From NCBI GenBank assembly GCA_021773275.1, contig JAJFKJ010000066.1, positions 1-63,099 on the forward strand: a stretch of 63,099 bases of DNA, read 5' to 3'. Below, piece by piece: positions 58,020 through 63,099 of the stretch. The notes under the pieces were generated by a model that saw only the letters and a list, made by a program, of their open reading frames with translations, was not told the DNA's origin and ran no database searches. This DNA comes from Gammaproteobacteria bacterium. GTDB taxonomy: Bacteria; Pseudomonadota; Gammaproteobacteria; JABCZS01. The number at the start of each line of letters is the position of its first letter. Within the stretch, counting starts at the first letter, position 1. The translations under genes and the position numbers were made by a program.

Positions 58020-58310
58020 TTAAGCTTCAGCCGTAGCGCCGTTAACAGAATCTTTAAGCCCTTTACCCGCTTTGAACTTCACAACTTTAGCAGCAGCGAT
58101 TTGAATAGCTTCGCCTGTTTGTGGGTTGCGGCCAGTACGTGCAGCACGGTCGCCTACAGAAAAAGTACCAAAACCAGGAATGGCAACTTGGTCGCCAGCA
58201 GTCAAAGTGCTAACAATAGCTTCAAGAACGCTGTCTACAGCGCGTTGTGCATTTGTTTTAGTTAAGTCAACAGATTCAGCGATGTGATTAATGAGGTCAG
58301 TTTTGTTCAT
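58020..58310 (-). CDS. hupB: DNA-binding protein HU-beta
   Basis: HU bends and compacts chromosomal DNA. The 96 residues start [20 protein letters not shown]. The beta-arm signature [20 protein letters not shown] is near 48. [17 protein letters not shown] ends it with a short Ala-rich tail. GGGAG lies 7 nt upstream of the ATG. A perfect TTGACA promoter precedes. lon-hupB neighbours are as in E. coli, though a membrane unknown lies between here. Confidence 0.97.
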   Translation of the reverse strand: MNKTDLINHIAESVDLTKTNAQRAVDSVLEAIVSTLTAGDQVAIPGFGTFSVGDRAARTGRNPQTGEAIQIAAAKVVKFKAGKGLKDSVNGATAEA

Positions 58311-58352
58311 ATTGTCTCCCAGTACAGCTTGTTTAAATTAAAATGTAGGGTG

Positions 58353-58381
58353 ACTTTACCGCTGAAGTACTGGAGTGTCAA
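58353..58381 (-). promoter_or_regulatory. sigma70 promoter of hupB
   Basis: TTGACA, exactly 17 bp, TAAAGT on the minus strand; start near 58346 leaves a 35-nt leader with GGGAGACAAT. Confidence 0.8.
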
Positions 58382-58405
58382 GGCATTTCGCGGTTTGCAG
58401 GCGTG

Positions 58406-58618
58406 CTACTTATTACCCTTTTTGCGAGTAGAGTTTTTTCTCTCACTTTGTTTGGGTGGATCGCCTGGCATATGACCTGGCGTATTGCCTATCCAGCCCC
58501 GGGTTGTCGCTACAGTATGCTGACTTGGGAAAAGGCTTGGTATGTAATATGAAAAATCACCCGCTTCCCGTTCTTTATTTTCTTTACCATTACTCTTATA
58601 AGTGAAAAACAAGCGCAC
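58406..58618 (-). CDS. doubtful small basic ORF
   Basis: A 70-residue frame from GTG 58618, with only a weak AAGG upstream. The sequence is hydrophilic with a Lys/Arg-rich end (QSERKNSTRKKGNK) and YYIPSLFPSQHTVATTRGW in the middle. No family is recognised. It fills much of the 350-bp gap between hupB and the membrane unknown, and would lie directly upstream of the hupB promoter. It could be chance. Confidence 0.25.
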   Translation of the reverse strand: MRLFFTYKSNGKENKEREAGDFSYYIPSLFPSQHTVATTRGWIGNTPGHMPGDPPKQSERKNSTRKKGNK

Positions 58619-58664
58619 AATTATTCAACCTTAAATGATAAATTAACGAAGAAATATAACATAG

Positions 58665-59312
58665 TTATACCTGCGGTGATAGCGGTACAGAGCCTGCTTG
58701 AAGCTGTTTTTCTAGAGGCCCTTCGTCAGCAGGCCGAAAGGTAACAAGCGCGCTCGTGCTACTACTCTTATGGTAAGCGAACGCAAACATCCCTATTGCC
58801 GCCAATGCAAAAAGCAGTACGGTCAATTCAGTGCTTATACCTATATCAAAATCAGCCATAAAATCACTTGTCTGTGAGTCGTCGGAGAAAGCGTTAACCT
58901 CCGGATCAGGCTCGAGATCTGGGTTGTTACTCTTAAAGGCATTGATGATAGGAACATTAAAAAATGCGGCTGCCATGTAGGGTACGACAAACAAAGCTCG
59001 TTTCTCGGGAAATATCTCTTTGCTTTCCTTTTGATTCTTATCAATATTGAAAATGATATTGTGCCCCATGCTTTTCTTGGCAGCTAGAATACCCAGGGTA
59101 AAAGTCAGTGCAATTGAAAACACAAATACAACTGTCGCCAGACCTGGGTCTAAATTAATGGCAAACCTTGAAACTGCCCAAATGAGAGTGGGGATTACGA
59201 GCGTAGAGGCTATGATGGCAGGCGTAGGTCGCACATGGTATATAAGTGCAAATAAGGCCGAATCAAGCTTACCTGACCATTTGCTTGGAGCGTCATCGAT
59301 TACTGCTGCCAT
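58665..59312 (-). CDS. unknown inner-membrane protein
   Basis: A 215-residue protein with three to four predicted helices: TPAIIASTLVIPTLIWAVS near 31, LATVVFVFSIALTFTLGILA near 58, a weaker VVPYMAAAFFNVPIINAF near 108, and ELTVLLFALAAIGMFAFAYH near 162. The stretch between (near 125-155) is acidic (DLEPDPEVNAFSDDSQTSDF). AGAGG lies 5-7 nt before ATG 59312. No family recognised. It is inserted between lon and hupB, normally adjacent genes. Confidence 0.7.
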   Translation of the reverse strand: MAAVIDDAPSKWSGKLDSALFALIYHVRPTPAIIASTLVIPTLIWAVSRFAINLDPGLATVVFVFSIALTFTLGILAAKKSMGHNIIFNIDKNQKESKEIFPEKRALFVVPYMAAAFFNVPIINAFKSNNPDLEPDPEVNAFSDDSQTSDFMADFDIGISTELTVLLFALAAIGMFAFAYHKSSSTSALVTFRPADEGPLEKQLQAGSVPLSPQV

Positions 59313-59411
59313 AAAAACCTCTACTTGAGTACTTGCTAACCATTAAGCAAGTTATTCAAATTATGTCAATTAAGGGTATAGGATGTCAATATAAATATAT
59401 GTTGAGGGACT

Positions 59412-59439
59412 ATAGGGGTCGAACATCGTCGGCCCCTAC
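59412..59439. repeat. degenerate single-hairpin TAGGGG repeat downstream of lon
   Basis: TAGGGGTCG...CGGCCCCTAC; the outer stem is kept with one G-U pair, the inner part has drifted. It lies 26 nt after the lon stop. Confidence 0.7.
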
Positions 59440-59464
59440 GGTAAGATTATTGTCAGTTCTTGCC

Positions 59465-61972
59465 TTAATGCTTGCGAACAAGCTCTTCTTCAGCCTGGCC
59501 CGTTTTAGGAGGCTCTTTCGCGTCTACTGCAGCCAAATCTAGGGGCGTAGGCGGGTGAACCAAGGCTAGGTCTAGGACTTGGTCAATCCACTGCACAGGG
59601 CGAATATCGAGGTTCTGCGTGATGTTCTTTGGAATTTCTACAAGCTCATGCTCATTTTCACTCGGAATAATCACTAACTTGATGCCTGAGCGGCGAGCCG
59701 CTAATAGCTTCTCTTTCAGGCCCCCAATAGGCAGCACTTCACCACGTAGCGTGATTTCGCCTGTCATGGCGACATCAGCACGCACGGGGATATCCGTCAG
59801 TGAGGAGACCATAGCCGTGCACATGCCAATACCGGCACTCGGGCCATCTTTTGGTGTGGCACCTTCAGGTACGTGAACATGCAAATCTTTCTTCTCGTAG
59901 AAGTCAGGCTGAATGCCCAGTGCTTGCGCGCGCGTCCGCACCACCGTGAAGGCTGCTTGGATAGACTCTTGCATCACGTCACCCAATTGGCCCGTACGGG
60001 TGATTTTACCCTTACCTGGTGATGTCGCAGCTTCAATAGTTAACATCTCACCACCGACTGAAGTCCAGGCTAAACCGTTTACTAAGCCAACGCGATCTTC
60101 CTCTTGCTTGGAATCGTGGCGGTAGCGACGTACACCTAAATATTTATCCAAACCTCGACCAGAGATGTTGGTACCTGTTTTCTTCGGTTTTAAAGCGTTA
60201 GCTTTTACAACCTTGCGACAAAGTTTAGAAATTTCTCGCTCCAAGCCACGCACACCAGCTTCACGTGTGTAATGATGAATAATACCACGAATCGCAGATT
60301 CGGTGATCTGCAGTTCTTCTTTGCTTAGACCATTGTTTTTAATTTGCTTAGGTACAAGGTATTTCATCGCGATGTGCATTTTTTCATCTTCGGTGTAACC
60401 GGCGAGACGAATCACTTCCATTCTATCAAGGAGTGGGTCAGGAATATCAAGCGAGTTTGATGTTGCAATGAACATCACGTCAGACAAATCGAAGTCGACC
60501 TCCATGTAGTGGTCGCCAAAGCTATCGTTTTGTTCAGGGTCAAGCACTTCAAGCAATGCTGCCGCTGGGTCACCACGGAAATCGTTCGCCATTTTATCAA
60601 TTTCATCAAGTAAAAACAGCGGGTTGCGCACACCGACTTTAGAAAGCTTTTGCAAAATCTTACCGGGCATTGAACCGATATAAGTTCTGCGATGGCCGCG
60701 AATCTCGGCTTCATCACGCACACCACCTAAAGACATGCGAACAAACTTACGGCCTGTTGCATGTGCAATGGATTGCCCAAGCGATGTTTTACCCACACCC
60801 GGCGGGCCTACTAAACAAAGAATTGGGCTATATGATTTAAGCTTATCTTTGTTTTTGCTGATTTTTTCTTTAACTTTCGACTTCTTCTTTTTCGCTGCTT
60901 TGTTTTTTGTATCTAAACGTTGTTCCACAGCCAAATGTTCTAAAATACGATCTTTAACTTTTTCCAAGCCATAATGTTCTTCATCTAAAATCTTTTGTGC
61001 TTTGCCAAGATCATAGTGTAATTTCGTATGCTTGCTCCATGGCACGCTTACCATCCAATCGATGTAATTGCGCGACACTGTTGCCTCAGCAGACATTGGC
61101 GACATCATTTTTAACTTATCAAGCTCTGATGTAACTTTTGTTTTCGCTTCTTCTGGCATACCCGCTTCTTCAATTTTAAGTTCTAAGCCTTCGACTTCAT
61201 TCGGAATATCGTCCAGCTCACCTAATTCTTTTTGAATGGCTGACATTTGCTCTTTCAAATAATATTCGCGTTGGCTTTTTTCCATTTGCCCTTTTACACG
61301 ACCACGAATACGTTTTTCGACTTGCATTAAATCAAGCTCTGCTTCGAGGTAAATTAATAGTTTTTCCAAACGTTCAGTCACTGGGTACGTTTCTAAAATA
61401 GCTTGCTTATCATCAATTTTCAGCGGCATATGCGCTGAAATGGTATCGGCTAAGCGACCGGCATCTTCGATACTGGCCAGTGAGCTTAAAATTTCAGGCG
61501 GGATTTTTTTGTTCAATTTTACGTAGTTTTCAAATTCATTCAGCAAAGAACGGCTGAGCACTTCGGTTTCTACGTCAACGCCTGCTGTGCCATCGATGAT
61601 TTCAATTTCCGCTTGCATAAACGGTTTTTCAGCAACGAAGTTTGTAACGCGTGCGCGGTCGCAGCCTTCTACTAATACTTTTAATGTGCCATCCGGTAGC
61701 TTCAACAATTGTAAAATATTCGACACTGCACCAACGGTGTATAGATCATCAGTTCCTGGCTTATCTTGCGCTGCATCACGCTGAGCCAATAATAAGATTT
61801 GCTTGTTAGCCGCCATCGCCGCTTCTAGGGCCTGAATTGATGGCTCACGACCCACAAACAGGGGGATTACCATGCTTGGGTAAACAACCACATCACGTAA
61901 CGGCAATACCGCCCACGCTTGTTCAGCACCTTCCTGCTCTTCTAAGTTGTTTGTCTCAGAATAATCGTCCAT
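59465..61972 (-). CDS. lon: ATP-dependent protease Lon with Lys-rich insert
   Basis: Lon degrades misfolded and regulatory proteins. The 835 residues compare with 784 in E. coli. N-terminal substrate domain: AVLPLRDVVVYPSMVIPLFV. AAA+ module: GPPGVGKTSLGQSIAHATGR near 390, LFLLDEIDKM, and GYTEDEKMHIAMKYLVPKQI. Protease domain: TPKDGPSAGIGMCTAM with Ser near 690, and LPIGGLKEKLLAA with the catalytic Lys. Directly before Walker A there is an extra stretch of about 22 residues (KAAKKKKSKVKEKISKNKDK) absent in E. coli Lon. AGGGTG precedes ATG 61972. A sigma32-type promoter lies upstream. Confidence 0.97.
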   Translation of the reverse strand: MDDYSETNNLEEQEGAEQAWAVLPLRDVVVYPSMVIPLFVGREPSIQALEAAMAANKQILLLAQRDAAQDKPGTDDLYTVGAVSNILQLLKLPDGTLKVLVEGCDRARVTNFVAEKPFMQAEIEIIDGTAGVDVETEVLSRSLLNEFENYVKLNKKIPPEILSSLASIEDAGRLADTISAHMPLKIDDKQAILETYPVTERLEKLLIYLEAELDLMQVEKRIRGRVKGQMEKSQREYYLKEQMSAIQKELGELDDIPNEVEGLELKIEEAGMPEEAKTKVTSELDKLKMMSPMSAEATVSRNYIDWMVSVPWSKHTKLHYDLGKAQKILDEEHYGLEKVKDRILEHLAVEQRLDTKNKAAKKKKSKVKEKISKNKDKLKSYSPILCLVGPPGVGKTSLGQSIAHATGRKFVRMSLGGVRDEAEIRGHRRTYIGSMPGKILQKLSKVGVRNPLFLLDEIDKMANDFRGDPAAALLEVLDPEQNDSFGDHYMEVDFDLSDVMFIATSNSLDIPDPLLDRMEVIRLAGYTEDEKMHIAMKYLVPKQIKNNGLSKEELQITESAIRGIIHHYTREAGVRGLEREISKLCRKVVKANALKPKKTGTNISGRGLDKYLGVRRYRHDSKQEEDRVGLVNGLAWTSVGGEMLTIEAATSPGKGKITRTGQLGDVMQESIQAAFTVVRTRAQALGIQPDFYEKKDLHVHVPEGATPKDGPSAGIGMCTAMVSSLTDIPVRADVAMTGEITLRGEVLPIGGLKEKLLAARRSGIKLVIIPSENEHELVEIPKNITQNLDIRPVQWIDQVLDLALVHPPTPLDLAAVDAKEPPKTGQAEEELVRKH

Positions 61973-62005
61973 CGTTCACCCTTTATGTTATGGCCATATC
62001 ATTAT

Positions 62006-62033
62006 AAATGGGGCCGTTATATTATATTTCAAG
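62006..62033 (-). promoter_or_regulatory. sigma32 heat-shock promoter of lon
   Basis: CTTGAAA, 13 bp, CCCCATTT on the minus strand matches the E. coli sigma32 consensus at essentially every position. Start expected near 61999, leaving a 27-nt leader. It lies in the 68-bp clpX-lon gap. Confidence 0.85.
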
Positions 62034-62040
62034 TGCTGTA

Positions 62041-63099
62041 TTACTGTTCACCAGCCAATAGTGGCGGTGAGTCGGGGTTGTCATAAATAACTAGAGGTTC
62101 AGTTTCACCCGCAATGACTGCATCGTCAATAATGACCTTGCTGATGTTAGCAGAAGATGGCAACTCATACATGGTGTCGAGTAAGACGTTCTCAAGAATC
62201 GAACGTAAACCACGAGCACCCGTTTTGCGCTCCATCGCCTGTCTTGCTACGGCTAGCAAGGCACTTTCACGAAAATCTACTTCTACACCTTCCATATCAA
62301 ACAAATGCTGGTACTGTTTGATCAAAGCATTTTTTGGTTCAGTTAAAATACGAACCAGTTGGTTTTCATCAAGTTCGGTAAGCGTCGCAACAACCGGCAA
62401 ACGACCCACAAACTCAGGAATCAAACCGTATTTAATTAAATCTTCGGGCTCAACTTGGCCTAAAGTTTCACTCAATGATTTACGGTCAGCTTTGCCTTTG
62501 ACATCGGCAGAAAAGCCTATGCCGCCCTTTTCAGAACGCTCAACAATAATTTTTTCAAGGCCTGCAAACGCACCTCCACAGACAAACAAGATATTACCGG
62601 TATCGACTTGCAGGAATTCTTGTTGTGGATGTTTACGGCCACCTTGTGGTGGAATCGATGCAACCGTGCCCTCGATAAGCTTTAATAATGCTTGCTGCAC
62701 GCCCTCGCCTGATACATCGCGTGTAATAGAAGGGTTTTCTGCTTTGCGAGAAATTTTATCGATTTCATCGATGTAAACAATCCCGCGTTGTGCGCGTTCA
62801 ATATCGTAATCACATTTTTGTAAAAGTTTTTGAATAATGTTTTCGACATCTTCACCTACGTAGCCTGCTTCGGTTAACGTTGTCGCATCAGCGATCGTGA
62901 ATGGCACGTTTAATAAACGCGCTAATGTTTGTGCCAATAGGGTTTTACCGCTACCTGTAGGTCCAATTAATAAAATATTACTTTTGCTCAGCTCAACTCC
63001 GTCTTTCTGTTTGCTTGTGTCGCTTTGTGAGTTTAAACGCTTATAGTGGTTATACACCGCAACAGATAAAACTTTTTTAGCATTTTCTTGGCCAATCAC
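62041..63099 (-). CDS. clpX: ATP-dependent Clp protease ATPase ClpX, N-terminus beyond window
   Basis: ClpX unfolds substrates for ClpP. The last 352 or so residues are present; the N-terminal zinc domain lies off the right edge, so the GTG at 63099 is an internal Val (VIGQENAKK), not a start. [20 protein letters not shown] is Walker [21 protein letters not shown] Walker [14 protein letters not shown] the pore-2 region, [13 protein letters not shown] sensor-type, and [20 protein letters not shown] sensor 2. The IGF-type ClpP-binding loop is seen as [13 protein letters not shown]. The order clpX-lon is the standard one. Confidence 0.96.
   Translation of the reverse strand: MIGQENAKKVLSVAVYNHYKRLNSQSDTSKQKDGVELSKSNILLIGPTGSGKTLLAQTLARLLNVPFTIADATTLTEAGYVGEDVENIIQKLLQKCDYDIERAQRGIVYIDEIDKISRKAENPSITRDVSGEGVQQALLKLIEGTVASIPPQGGRKHPQQEFLQVDTGNILFVCGGAFAGLEKIIVERSEKGGIGFSADVKGKADRKSLSETLGQVEPEDLIKYGLIPEFVGRLPVVATLTELDENQLVRILTEPKNALIKQYQHLFDMEGVEVDFRESALLAVARQAMERKTGARGLRSILENVLLDTMYELPSSANISKVIIDDAVIAGETEPLVIYDNPDSPPLLAGEQ

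Noticed and set aside
62114-62776. 220-codon plus-strand frame opposite clpX
   Set aside because: Exact antisense of a strongly conserved gene, with Ser/Pro/Arg-rich composition typical of a shadow frame.

Overview
The window reads as chromosomal DNA of a Gammaproteobacterium of moderate to low GC, estimated by eye. Gene content and order support this: the rpsB-tsf-pyrH-frr-uppS-cdsA-dxr-rseP-bamA-skp-lpxD-fabZ-lpxA-lpxB-rnhB-dnaE-accA-tilS block, the clpX-lon-hupB-tRNA-ppiD-fabI block, and the yejABEF-mltD-rnhA-dnaQ block. Several large, low-similarity, helical or disordered proteins sit between core genes. One carries a Src-like myristoylation motif and one has ankyrin-like segments. Together they suggest a host-associated, Legionellales-like lifestyle. 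That placement is an inference; no 16S or secretion-system gene is present to confirm it.

Layout. (a) 1-25.6 kb, minus strand: the translation, isoprenoid, envelope and lipid A super-operon, with many genes overlapping by 1-8 nt. It starts at a good sigma70 promoter and a structured rpsB leader near 25.5-25.6 kb. Between dnaE and accA the usual order is broken by a domain-permuted biotin-dependent carboxylase (3.47-7.92 kb) and a convergent unknown gene (2.08-3.45 kb). (b) 25.6-36.3 kb, accessory-rich: map and typA on the plus strand, an ankyrin-like protein, an APH-type kinase, two large unknown proteins, a HicB remnant and a 5'-nucleotidase. The gaps hold palindromic repeats and two copies of a probable short non-coding RNA. 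(c) 36.3-43.7 kb: an AddA/AddB-like DNA repair pair, a diguanylate cyclase and a small exported protein. (d) 43.8-53.9 kb: dnaQ, rnhA, mltD, a Yej-type peptide ABC importer and fabI. (e) 53.9-63.1 kb: ppiD, an exported MsrB, a TIKI/TraB-like unknown, tRNA-Asp, tRNA-Val, hupB, a membrane unknown, lon with a textbook sigma32 promoter, and the C-terminal part of clpX.

Most unusual items: the carboxylase with order CT-helical region-BCCP-BC and an apparent -1 frameshift near its 3' end; a dispersed palindromic repeat family (at least eight copies) whose stems show compensatory changes and one of whose copies is translated inside the AddB-like gene; paired 55-60 nt sRNA-like units; and candidate effector proteins.

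Functionally, the window joins protein quality control (ClpX, Lon, PpiD, RseP, Skp, BamA) with outer-membrane lipid and protein assembly (Lpx, Fab, Bam) and DNA maintenance (DnaE, DnaQ, RNases H, AddAB-like, HU).
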